64,000 bases of DNA from Seonamhaeicola sp. GTDB lineage: Bacteria; Bacteroidota; Bacteroidia; Flavobacteriales; Flavobacteriaceae. The stretch is taken from positions 100,280-164,279 of the forward strand of contig NZ_JANQJQ010000025.1 in the NCBI RefSeq assembly GCF_028281565.1. Direction: 5' to 3'. Below, one piece after another: positions 26,579-33,829 of the stretch. How positions within the stretch are numbered: position 1 is the stretch's first letter; each line of letters opens with the position of its first letter. A program made the translations under genes and the position numbers. A model generated the notes under the pieces. The model was not told the origin of the DNA. It ran no database searches and worked only from the letters and a program-made list of their open reading frames with translations.

Positions 26579-27478
26579 TTATTCGGTTCTATAATTCATC
26601 AACTTTTGAGGCCCTTCCAATAAAGTTCTGACAATTTGCAAGGTCCCATCATCCTTGGTGGCAATATGCCATTTGATTAATGAAATAGATCCGTTTTCAA
26701 TTTCCAAACCGGTAATACTTCTTGGGTGTACACAGCTTCCGTCATTAAAAAAAGCAATATCGCCCGGTTCCGGAAAACGAGGCCGATGCGTATGACCAAA
26801 AATGGTCAATAGGTTATTGTTATCGGCGATCCATTTTTTGGCGCGTCGTTCCACCTTAATAAGCTCTTTGTAATTCTTTGCCGGACTGGTAGGGTCTGCA
26901 ATGCCCATAACGTTTAGGGGTTTCCATAAGATCCGAACTAAAAACCGACTCCATTTCCAAAACAAAAAGTTCCACCAATCGGCTTGGTGTCCATGTGTTA
27001 AAAATAGTTCTTGTCCGGAATCAGCGTGTTTTAAAATAATGGCTTCGTTATAGGTGATATCTCCAAAAAGGGTCACCTCTTCACCAATTTTGGCATCAAA
27101 ATAAGTAGACAAATGTTTTTTTACATAATTAGGGTTTCGATATACCATATCGTGATTCCCCCAGATCATATGCAATTTACGTTCTTTGTGAAATTCACGC
27201 ATGAGCATAAACACATTTTTATGAGCGTGCAAAATGGAGGTGAACGATATGTTTTCCCAAAGTTCATCACCGTCACCCAATTCACAATACTGAAAACCTT
27301 CTTGATAATAATGCTTTAAAGCATGAAAGTAGATGTTGCGGTTATTGGCAAAATCATCGGCGAAACTGTTATCACCCCGGTGACAATCACTAAATAAAAT
27401 GAACTTACTGTTGTCATTAAATTCTACGACTTTGGCATGCTTATAGGCATGATCTAATCTCTTTTTTGATGAAAACAT
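26579..27478 (-). CDS. Calcineurin-like metallophosphoesterase
   Basis: A 299-residue two-metal phosphoesterase. The motifs appear in order: SDCHRGD near residue 30, GDGDELW near 67, WGNHDMV near 105, THGHQ near 161 and FGHTHRPRF near 225. This is the layout of UDP-2,3-diacylglucosamine hydrolase-like enzymes, although the substrate cannot be fixed. No signal peptide is present. It is close to the DUF1853 gene and probably co-transcribed with it. Confidence 0.88.
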   Translation of the reverse strand: MFSSKKRLDHAYKHAKVVEFNDNSKFILFSDCHRGDNSFADDFANNRNIYFHALKHYYQEGFQYCELGDGDELWENISFTSILHAHKNVFMLMREFHKERKLHMIWGNHDMVYRNPNYVKKHLSTYFDAKIGEEVTLFGDITYNEAIILKHADSGQELFLTHGHQADWWNFLFWKWSRFLVRILWKPLNVMGIADPTSPAKNYKELIKVERRAKKWIADNNNLLTIFGHTHRPRFPEPGDIAFFNDGSCVHPRSITGLEIENGSISLIKWHIATKDDGTLQIVRTLLEGPQKLMNYRTE

Positions 27479-27513
27479 GTTTGGTGGTCTACTTTAAGCT
27501 AATATAGACAATA

Positions 27514-28260
27514 TTAATCAGTCACATAACCAATTTTTTTGAGGGCTTCAGGAAGCATTCGGCTTACAAATTCGCTGTATGCCAAAGTAGAGGGGTGCAG
27601 ACCATCGCTGGCTACAAGATCCGGGTTTTCAAACCCCTTCCTTGTAATGTCTGTTATATATATGTAAGTGATACTATATTGCAGGCAGTAGTTTTCTATA
27701 AACGCATTGTATTTGTCTAAATCTGTTGATATGGACGATTCACCACCCCCAAAAGGCGTAAAGGCATAATCCGGAATGGATACCACGATAAGGTTTTCTT
27801 TTTTGCCCTTTGAATATTTTATGGCTTCGGAAACGAGTTTGGGAAATTCTTCTTCAAACAAAGTGAAAGGCTTATGTTGAAATTGGTTATTTACACCGAT
27901 TAACAAGGTAGATAAATCATAATCTTCATCAAGGTTTTCATTGTTTATTGCGTTTAACAAGCTGGTAGTTGTCCAACCTGTTGTTGCAATCACTTTTAGG
28001 TCAACCTCCTTAATACTTGCTATTCTTTGGAGACTATCTTTGAGTTGCTCCGGAAATCTGCAGGTTTCACAAACGCTTTGGCCTATGGTATAGCTATCAC
28101 CGAGTGAGAGGATTTTTATATCGGAAGGTGGTCCTGAAGCTTCTTCAGGAATACTATTGTCGTCATCCGGACTTGAAGCATCAGGTTGCTGATCTGAGGC
28201 GCAGCTAACTAATACAAAATAGGTTATTGCCACACAAAATGAGCGGATTTTCAATTTCAT
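27514..28260 (-). CDS. SGNH/GDSL hydrolase, lipoprotein
   Basis: A 248-residue lipoprotein. The ATG at 28260 gives a clean lipoprotein signal ending LVSCAS; a longer frame from 28323 would run through the terminator of the neighbouring gene and is rejected. After an acidic linker (DDDNSIPEEASG) comes the SGNH core: LSLGDSYTIG (Ser nucleophile) near residue 53, GVNNQF near 115 and DGLHPS near 230 with the Asp-His pair. It is expected to be an esterase acting in the periplasm or at the outer membrane. The substrate is unknown. Confidence 0.88.
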   Translation of the reverse strand: MKLKIRSFCVAITYFVLVSCASDQQPDASSPDDDNSIPEEASGPPSDIKILSLGDSYTIGQSVCETCRFPEQLKDSLQRIASIKEVDLKVIATTGWTTTSLLNAINNENLDEDYDLSTLLIGVNNQFQHKPFTLFEEEFPKLVSEAIKYSKGKKENLIVVSIPDYAFTPFGGGESSISTDLDKYNAFIENYCLQYSITYIYITDITRKGFENPDLVASDGLHPSTLAYSEFVSRMLPEALKKIGYVTD

Positions 28261-28309
28261 TTTTTCTTTTAAAGATACGACTTTAGTAGGGGAACATAAA
28301 ATGCAACAA

Positions 28310-28336
28310 AAAAGCGCCTCCAAGTGAAGCGCTTTT
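28310..28336 (-). terminator. Terminator of the SDR gene
   Basis: AAAAGCGC (28310-28317) pairs with GCGCTTTT (28329-28336), flanked by A and T runs on both sides, so it can act in either direction. It lies 24 bp beyond the SDR stop codon and upstream of the SGNH lipoprotein start. Confidence 0.8.
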
Positions 28337-28359
28337 ACAATTTTTAGAATGACATTTTG

Positions 28360-29079
28360 TTAGGGGTTTGTGGACCACAACGCGGCACTTTTCATCATGG
28401 CCCTTCTTGGAAGTTTTAAACCTGAAACTATTAATTCGGCAAAATCTTCCGGTTGCAACACATTTTCATGAGAGCCTTCTTTTGCAATGCCTAATTCAAT
28501 GGTCATATCAGATTCAATAGTGCTTGGTGTTAGTGTGATCACTCTGATATTGTTTTTACGGACTTCCTTCATTAAGGATTCGGACATGCCTATAACTGCG
28601 AATTTTGAAGCGCAATAGGCAGATATGTTCGGATTTCCGTTTAACCCTGCTGTAGAGGACACGTTAAAGATATCGCCTCCATTCTGATCGATTAAATGTG
28701 GCAACACTTCCTTGGTGACATAATACATGCCCATAACATTGGTTTGAATCATTTCGCTCCATTGTTCCACCGGCATGTCGTTGAAAGAACCAATGGCTGC
28801 AATGCCCGCATTATTGACCAGGATATCAACACCTCCTAAAGTGTCTATAATATCTTTAATGCTTGATTTCACCTGTTCATAATGACCCACATCGAATACC
28901 GAATAAATAGCTTTTACTCCAAGGGCTTCTAATTCCGCTGCAGTTGCTTTTAAAACGGTTTCGTTTCTGCCGGTTATGGCTACATCAATGCCTTCTTTGG
29001 CAAATGCTATGGCTGTGGCCTTTCCAAGCCCTCTGCCACCACCGGTGATGATGGCCTTTTTATGTTTTAAATTGCTCAT
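28360..29079 (-). CDS. Short-chain dehydrogenase/reductase, FabG-like
   Basis: A 239-residue classical SDR. The cofactor motif TGGGRGLG is near residue 12, NNAG near 89, the catalytic Ser in VSSTAG near 140 and YCASK near 154. The GR before the glycine-rich turn suggests NADP(H). It resembles 3-ketoacyl-ACP reductases but is not in a fatty-acid operon, so the substrate is open. Confidence 0.9.
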   Translation of the reverse strand: MSNLKHKKAIITGGGRGLGKATAIAFAKEGIDVAITGRNETVLKATAAELEALGVKAIYSVFDVGHYEQVKSSIKDIIDTLGGVDILVNNAGIAAIGSFNDMPVEQWSEMIQTNVMGMYYVTKEVLPHLIDQNGGDIFNVSSTAGLNGNPNISAYCASKFAVIGMSESLMKEVRKNNIRVITLTPSTIESDMTIELGIAKEGSHENVLQPEDFAELIVSGLKLPRRAMMKSAALWSTNP

Positions 29080-29178
29080 TGTTTTTTCTTTTTAAATCCT
29101 AACCTTGCAGGATTTCAGTTTTAGTGATTTATACCTACAGGGTCCAAAGAGACTTTGCAGGAAGATTAAACCGGTTAA

Positions 29179-30699
29179 TTATTTTTTTGTCCAATAATCC
29201 ATTACCAAAACGCCTCCAATAATGGGCCCTACCTTGCTTACCAGTTCTAAGTGGGCTTTATGGAAAAGGTATATTTCCCTGGCGTGTTCATCATTGAATG
29301 TTAAGGTGAAACAATGCGTGAATCCGTCACTATGACCTTCAGTACTGTCATTAACGCCCCATTCTATATTGGCTATTTCCGGTATTTCATTTTTAAGGTT
29401 TAAAAACGTTTCAACGGCTTCATCTATTTGGGCCTGCGTAGCTTCCTCCTTATATTTTAGGTTTACAATATGTCTTAAAATCTTGCCTTCTCTATCGATC
29501 TTTGGAGCCACTTTGTAAGCGGCTACTTTTCCAAAATCAAATCTGTTAGACCCTGCAATCAGGAAATTATCATCGCCAATTTTATGAGATCTTAATCCGT
29601 AGTAAATTGAAAAACCTGTTTCCAGGTAGTTTATTGGGCTCAAAATACCGTCTTCATTCAATTTACAAAGCTGAATGGCAGCATCGTCCCTGGTACCTAC
29701 TGCCAGGATGGCTTCCTTTCCGTCATTTGAAACAATTTCTATTCTTGTTTGCCCCTTTAATTTATTATGCTCGTCGTCTTTTAAAACAAAGTGCGGTACC
29801 AGGGCTCCCCTGTTGTTTACCTTAAAAACGCTTACGCCGTCACCATGATAAACAAAGTCTTTCCTTTTGATGAATTTTGGGGCATAACTATAATATTTGT
29901 GATGTCTATGACCTACAACAACATAATGGTTGCCTCCTAATGTTACACCAGTAACAGGATACGCGCCCGTTAAATATCTATCTGTGGTGTTATCACTAAT
30001 ATTGTTTACGTTTTTGAATTTGCCGTTTTCATAAACTCTAAAACTACTAACGCCGTTGTCTTGAAAACCGCTGGTGTATAAATAGGTTTTTCCTTTAATT
30101 TTATGAACAAACATGCCTATGATACCATCGGTATGTATGGTGTCATCATCTTTCATGGACTGTACATGCGTCAGGCTTCCGTCATTATTAATTTTAAAAC
30201 TGCTTAATCCGGGAGTTTCTCTTTCAAGCCCTCCAACAAAAAGGTATGATGCTTTTTTCATATGAATTACCTGCAGTGTAATACCCACGGCAAGGTGCAT
30301 ATCTTCTGTGTCCTCAATTAAAGCAGCGCGTTCTAAAGAACCATTGTCCAGGATTTTAAAAGTCTCAATAACATTTCCGAATTTGTTGGCTACAAAAAGA
30401 AAGTCGGTGCCTCCAATATTATCAGCTACCATACCTCGTGCAGGTCCTTTCTCTTTATATAATTCATGATTACTAATGGGAGTCAGGATGCCTTTTTTGT
30501 CCAGGCTGAACACATCTACATTTCCGGCACCACCAACAAATACAAGGTGGGAGCCACCTTTTTCATAACTTGTAATAGACACTGTGTTTTTGCCAGCTAT
30601 ATTTTTAAAGTCTTGTCTGTAAAGCATTAAATCATCATTCACCTGGGCCAAGCCAATTTGCGATAATAATAATGCCAAAATGAAAATTCCTTTTTTCAT
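29179..30699 (-). CDS. Secreted beta-propeller (lactonase-like) fused to a Dabb domain
   Basis: About 506 residues. The start at 30699 gives the signal peptide MKKGIFILALLLSQIGLAQ; an earlier ATG at 30726 is also possible. Residues 30 to about 385 form a propeller with repeated blades such as FVGGAGNVDVFSLDKKG and FVANKFGNVIETFKI. The C-terminal 110 residues (from about 395, HIVNLKYKEEATQAQIDEAV) match a stress-responsive A/B-barrel (Dabb) domain, which forms dimers. The combination of propeller and Dabb is unusual. It lies 11 bp or less from the HbpS/GlcG gene and they form an operon. Confidence 0.8.
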   Translation of the reverse strand: MKKGIFILALLLSQIGLAQVNDDLMLYRQDFKNIAGKNTVSITSYEKGGSHLVFVGGAGNVDVFSLDKKGILTPISNHELYKEKGPARGMVADNIGGTDFLFVANKFGNVIETFKILDNGSLERAALIEDTEDMHLAVGITLQVIHMKKASYLFVGGLERETPGLSSFKINNDGSLTHVQSMKDDDTIHTDGIIGMFVHKIKGKTYLYTSGFQDNGVSSFRVYENGKFKNVNNISDNTTDRYLTGAYPVTGVTLGGNHYVVVGHRHHKYYSYAPKFIKRKDFVYHGDGVSVFKVNNRGALVPHFVLKDDEHNKLKGQTRIEIVSNDGKEAILAVGTRDDAAIQLCKLNEDGILSPINYLETGFSIYYGLRSHKIGDDNFLIAGSNRFDFGKVAAYKVAPKIDREGKILRHIVNLKYKEEATQAQIDEAVETFLNLKNEIPEIANIEWGVNDSTEGHSDGFTHCFTLTFNDEHAREIYLFHKAHLELVSKVGPIIGGVLVMDYWTKK

Positions 30700-30732
30700 G
30701 TCCTTAATAGTTTTAGTCTTCATCAAATTTAA

Positions 30733-31221
30733 TTAATCTAGAATGGATTGAGCGCCCACTGTAGCAATAGCTCGGTCTTGATCTATGGTACCACCACTGA
30801 CGCCAATGGCTCCAATGATTTTACCTTCCTTATTCTTTATGGGTAACCCCCCGGGAAAGGACACCAATCCATTATTGGTTAATTCAATATTATATATAAT
30901 ACCGCCCGGTTGTGTTAATTCCCCCAATTTTCCCGTGTCAATATTAAAATAACGTGCTGTTTTGGCTTTTTTAATGGCTACATCAATGCTTCCTAAATAG
31001 GATTCGTCCATTCTTATAAACGCTTTTAGGTTAGCTCCGGCATCAACCACGGCAATGTTTACCAATATATTAGAGGCTTCGGCATTTTCCTTGGCAGCCA
31101 ACAGGGCTTTTAATGCTTCTTCCTGGGTGATGTCGTTAGCTATTTGGGCCTGCACCACATTTGATAATGCGGTTAGCATTACGAATAGGCCACAAATTTT
31201 TACTTGTTTGAGTAAGTTCAT
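30733..31221 (-). CDS. Secreted HbpS/GlcG-family protein
   Basis: A 162-residue protein with an N-terminal signal peptide ending VVQAQ; the start at 31221 (MNLLKQVKICG) is preferred. The GlcG/HbpS domain shows AVVDAGANLKAFIRMD near residue 58, FPGGLPIKN near 123 and the glycine-rich GAIGVSGGT near 138. HbpS proteins bind haem or corrinoids in some bacteria and act as sensors; others have no known ligand. It sits between a Crp-type regulator and the propeller-Dabb gene. Confidence 0.87.
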   Translation of the reverse strand: MNLLKQVKICGLFVMLTALSNVVQAQIANDITQEEALKALLAAKENAEASNILVNIAVVDAGANLKAFIRMDESYLGSIDVAIKKAKTARYFNIDTGKLGELTQPGGIIYNIELTNNGLVSFPGGLPIKNKEGKIIGAIGVSGGTIDQDRAIATVGAQSILD

Positions 31222-31273
31222 AATTCCATTTTTTGTTTTACAATGCAAAAATTACAAACCATTCTGAAAAAAC

Positions 31274-31291
31274 AGTTGAACAAGTTCAACT
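31274..31291. promoter_or_regulatory. Perfect palindrome, candidate operator
   Basis: AGTTGAACAAGTTCAACT is two 8-bp arms around AA, 53 bp upstream of the HbpS/GlcG start and in the gap just after the Crp-family gene. Its size and symmetry suit a dimeric Crp/Fnr-type regulator. No experimental support. Confidence 0.55.
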
Positions 31292-31311
31292 CAATAAAAA
31301 ATTAACTGAAT

Positions 31312-31884
31312 TTAAGACTGTTTTTTGATTTTACTCAAAAACTCATGCGTAATGCCCAAATAGCTGGCAATTTGTTTGTCGGTAAGTTTTGAAGCAATAT
31401 TGGGATAGGTATTTGCAAAATAATGATAACGTTCTTTGGCAGTGAGACAATGATTTCTAATCAATCGGCGTTGCCATGCGACCAGCGCTTTTTGTGACAT
31501 CACTCTGAAAAGTTTCTCCACTATGGGAAGGGATTCATAAAGCGCTAACTTATCGGTTTTGCTTATTAAAAGTACTTCGCTGTCCTCTAAAGCCTGAATA
31601 TTTAAATGGGATGGCGTTTGATTCATAAAGCTGTCTATATCCATCAACCACCAATCCCTGGCTGCAAAATAGAGGGTGTTTTCGTTACCCTTTTTGTCAA
31701 CGGTAAAAATTCTAAAGCAACCATCTATGACAAAACCTTCGTATTTATAGATACTTCCCTGGGTAAGCAGAAAATCTTTTTTCCTGATAACCGTGGGTTT
31801 AAAATAGCTGGTTATAGTCTCTAAATCCTGTGAAGGGATTTCTATAATGGATTTGATATGTTGCTTTAATGAATCGTGAGGCAT
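31312..31884 (-). CDS. Crp/Fnr-family transcriptional regulator
   Basis: A 190-residue regulator with an N-terminal cyclic-nucleotide-binding-like domain (residues about 5-120, GSIYKYEGFVIDGCFRIF) and a C-terminal winged helix with LTDKQIASYLGITHEFLSKIK as the recognition region. The Fnr-type four-cysteine motif is missing, so it is not an oxygen-sensing Fnr. The domain is degenerate for cAMP contacts. It lies upstream of the HbpS/GlcG and propeller-Dabb genes in the same direction with a palindrome between. Confidence 0.9.
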   Translation of the reverse strand: MPHDSLKQHIKSIIEIPSQDLETITSYFKPTVIRKKDFLLTQGSIYKYEGFVIDGCFRIFTVDKKGNENTLYFAARDWWLMDIDSFMNQTPSHLNIQALEDSEVLLISKTDKLALYESLPIVEKLFRVMSQKALVAWQRRLIRNHCLTAKERYHYFANTYPNIASKLTDKQIASYLGITHEFLSKIKKQS

Positions 31885-31957
31885 GTGGATTTAGATATAA
31901 ATCAAAAGTAGGTATAAATAATAGTTTTGTTATGTGAAACTATGATTTTAAAAAAAA

Positions 31958-32030
31958 GCTGCCTAAAAAATAGGGTTTTGTCAACCTGAAATGAATTCAG
32001 AATGACAGTACTTCGTTCTTTTTAGGCAGC
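31958..32030 (-). terminator. Long-loop terminator of the Met/His-rich outer-membrane protein gene
   Basis: GCTGCCTAAAAA (31958-31969) pairs with TTTTTAGGCAGC (32019-32030). The loop holds CCTGAAATGAATTCAGAATGACA, akin to the flavobacterial TCATCCTGAA repeats. On the minus strand the stem is followed by a run of T. Confidence 0.6.
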
Positions 32031-32056
32031 CTTATTAATATCTGATGAGTTACATC

Positions 32057-33115
32057 CTAGTGCAAAGCATATTGCAATCCAAAAGTTAAGTTATAATTCT
32101 GTTTTAACTGAATACCATTTAAATCCTGGTAAAGAGGCGTGCTGCATTCTGCAGCAAAGCGTAAGCCTTTTAAACTTCCGTTGTTAATAATATAGTTTAA
32201 CCCGAATCCGGAATTAATAAAAGTTCCACCAGAATTTGCTATATCAGCAGTAGTGACCATCATAGGATTCAGCAGATCACTGGTACCGTTAATTTCATCA
32301 ATCAAAACACCTTCCAGCCTCACTGAAACGCTCAAATTATCTCCGGCCTTAGCAGCTACCCAGTTATTTAATTTGTATTGATTGCCAAATTTATAATCCT
32401 GGTCATTATCATTAACGTTGATATTACCGGTTAACTGGTGTCCCCAGGAAAATTTATCACATTGTCCTAAATAGGTCAATCCTAATTTAGCACCAAAAGA
32501 GCCTGTCCCCAATTGCATAGGGTATGGTAGCTGTACGGCATTACCCATTGACATGGGCGTGACATCTTTTGCTTCGATACTTCCTGTTGGAATGATTGCT
32601 GCTACCTGGGCATGCATGGCTTGTCTGTTTTTATTGAATAAGCTGTACAATGCACCTACAGTGATGTCTCCTAAACCACTGGTGTTTGTTGCAAAACGCA
32701 TCCCGCTGCGCATTTGTAGGTTCATGTCGTTTTCCAGGTAGTTTGCCATGACCATCAAAGTGATTTTGTCCGATGGCGCGTACATGGCACCTAACATGTG
32801 CATGTTCATGATCATGTCTTGAGGCGCCACCATATAATTGGCATGGGCTGCAGCATTTGTAACATCATCAGTGCCTTGTCTTAGTTGTCTCATGTCCATA
32901 GTCATGTAACGGTAAGAGAACATAATGCCGCCTTTATGGTGTACATGGTCTCCCATAACCGAAATAGGAGCGTGGCCGTCAGGACGACTTGAAGACCAGG
33001 AATCATCTGTTGCGTTTCCATGGTCGTGATTCTTGTGGTGCTCGTGGTGCTCGTGTTGAGCAAAGGTAAATGTGGTTGCAACGCATAGCATTGCAATGAA
33101 TATTTTAGTTTTCAT
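32057..33115 (-). CDS. Met/His-rich outer-membrane beta-barrel protein
   Basis: A 352-residue exported protein. A signal peptide (MKTKIFIAMLCVATTFTFA) is followed by a His-rich stretch (about residues 21-34) that could bind metal, then a Met-rich region (GGIMFSYRYMTMDMRQL near 62; DMIMNMHMLGAMY near 98). The rest alternates polar and hydrophobic residues as in a beta-barrel and ends near the C-terminus with aromatic residues. Families of this kind occur in copper-linked loci of flavobacteria; a role in copper or other metal efflux is an inference. A conserved 75-bp element lies upstream, shared with the cytochrome c gene at 47677. Confidence 0.72.
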   Translation of the reverse strand: MKTKIFIAMLCVATTFTFAQHEHHEHHKNHDHGNATDDSWSSSRPDGHAPISVMGDHVHHKGGIMFSYRYMTMDMRQLRQGTDDVTNAAAHANYMVAPQDMIMNMHMLGAMYAPSDKITLMVMANYLENDMNLQMRSGMRFATNTSGLGDITVGALYSLFNKNRQAMHAQVAAIIPTGSIEAKDVTPMSMGNAVQLPYPMQLGTGSFGAKLGLTYLGQCDKFSWGHQLTGNINVNDNDQDYKFGNQYKLNNWVAAKAGDNLSVSVRLEGVLIDEINGTSDLLNPMMVTTADIANSGGTFINSGFGLNYIINNGSLKGLRFAAECSTPLYQDLNGIQLKQNYNLTFGLQYALH

Positions 33116-33140
33116 CTGTTTGTTTTATTGTTTTGAATGT

Positions 33141-33214
33141 TCAGATGTAACCTTTGATATTTAAAATAATCATTGTTGTATGCTTAATGATTATTTTAAA
33201 CATGTCGGTTTCAT
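33141..33214 (-). promoter_or_regulatory. Conserved upstream element, copy A
   Basis: This 74-bp segment ends 25 bp before the start of the outer-membrane protein gene and is closely matched by 48101-48176 before a cytochrome c gene. It contains perfect 15-bp arms (33160-33174 and 33186-33200) with an 11-nt spacer. The conserved ends are TCAGATGTAACC at 33141 and AAACATGTCGGTTTCAT up to 33214. On the minus strand the outer end encodes MKPTCLK followed by a stop. Role unknown: operator, leader RNA or promoter. Confidence 0.7.
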
Positions 33215-33293
33215 TGTGTTCTGAATTTGATGTAATTAATAAGGTTTCTTATCGGAAATGCTTCCGAAGAAATAAAATATAAATGGGAAATAA

Positions 33294-33665
33294 TTACATT
33301 AATTCAGGTGGTTGCAGTTTGTCTTGATAATAATCAAAATGGTACAATTGACTATATGAATCGTGGGGACTATCTAAATGACTGAAGTTTTTTTGGATTT
33401 TCAATTGAATAATATCAACAAAGCCGATAGGGTAATTTTCCATATTCACTGATAAAGCTGATATGGGCTCCTGTTCTTGTTGTTTTTCAATTTCCTTTAC
33501 AAGGTGGCACTTACCATGACATTGCAGTTCCGGTTTGTCTTTGTTGATACATAAAAACTCGGCAATATAGTCTTGATTTAAGACATATTCAAGACAAGGC
33601 TGAATAGGTCTTAACATGGCCGTCAAGTACAAAAACACAAAGAATATGGCTGCGGTTCTATGCAA
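33294..33665 (-). CDS. Small exported protein with a Cys-His cluster
   Basis: A 123-residue protein with a hydrophobic N-terminus (residues 5-20) and a cluster LQCHGKCHLVKEI near residue 48, preceded by further cysteines near 24 and 39. The CH-x2-CH arrangement suggests metal binding, for example copper or zinc. I do not know a named family. It lies 178 bp upstream of the Met/His-rich outer-membrane protein in the same direction; the conserved element lies between them. The two genes are likely to serve the same metal-related function. Confidence 0.7.
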   Translation of the reverse strand: MHRTAAIFFVFLYLTAMLRPIQPCLEYVLNQDYIAEFLCINKDKPELQCHGKCHLVKEIEKQQEQEPISALSVNMENYPIGFVDIIQLKIQKNFSHLDSPHDSYSQLYHFDYYQDKLQPPELM

Positions 33666-33760
33666 AAAATAGAAATTTTGGCAAATATATAAATTAGATG
33701 TAAATTTTTATATGACTTATGATTTACTTTTTGATTGTAAACAGCATTTGAAATATACAA

Positions 33761-33800
33761 CATAGCCGGTAAGAATCTTATTAAATTCAAACCGGCTATG
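33761..33800 (-). terminator. Hairpin downstream of the PEPCK-like gene
   Basis: CATAGCCGGT (33761-33770) pairs perfectly with ACCGGCTATG (33791-33800), 20-nt loop, 30 bp past the stop codon. No clear T-run follows. Confidence 0.5.
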
Positions 33801-33829
33801 AAGTTTCAATGATTCTAAAGCATGATCTT

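Noticed and set aside
28261..28323. Upstream extension of the SGNH lipoprotein
   Set aside because: The extended N-terminus would be read from the terminator hairpin of the SDR gene, and the lipoprotein signal begins at 28260.
33141..33214. ECF sigma promoter reading rightward (TGTAACC on the plus strand)
   Set aside because: A promoter in that direction would run antisense into the neighbouring gene in both copies, with no plus-strand gene to serve; the fixed distance to the minus-strand start codons favours the other orientation.
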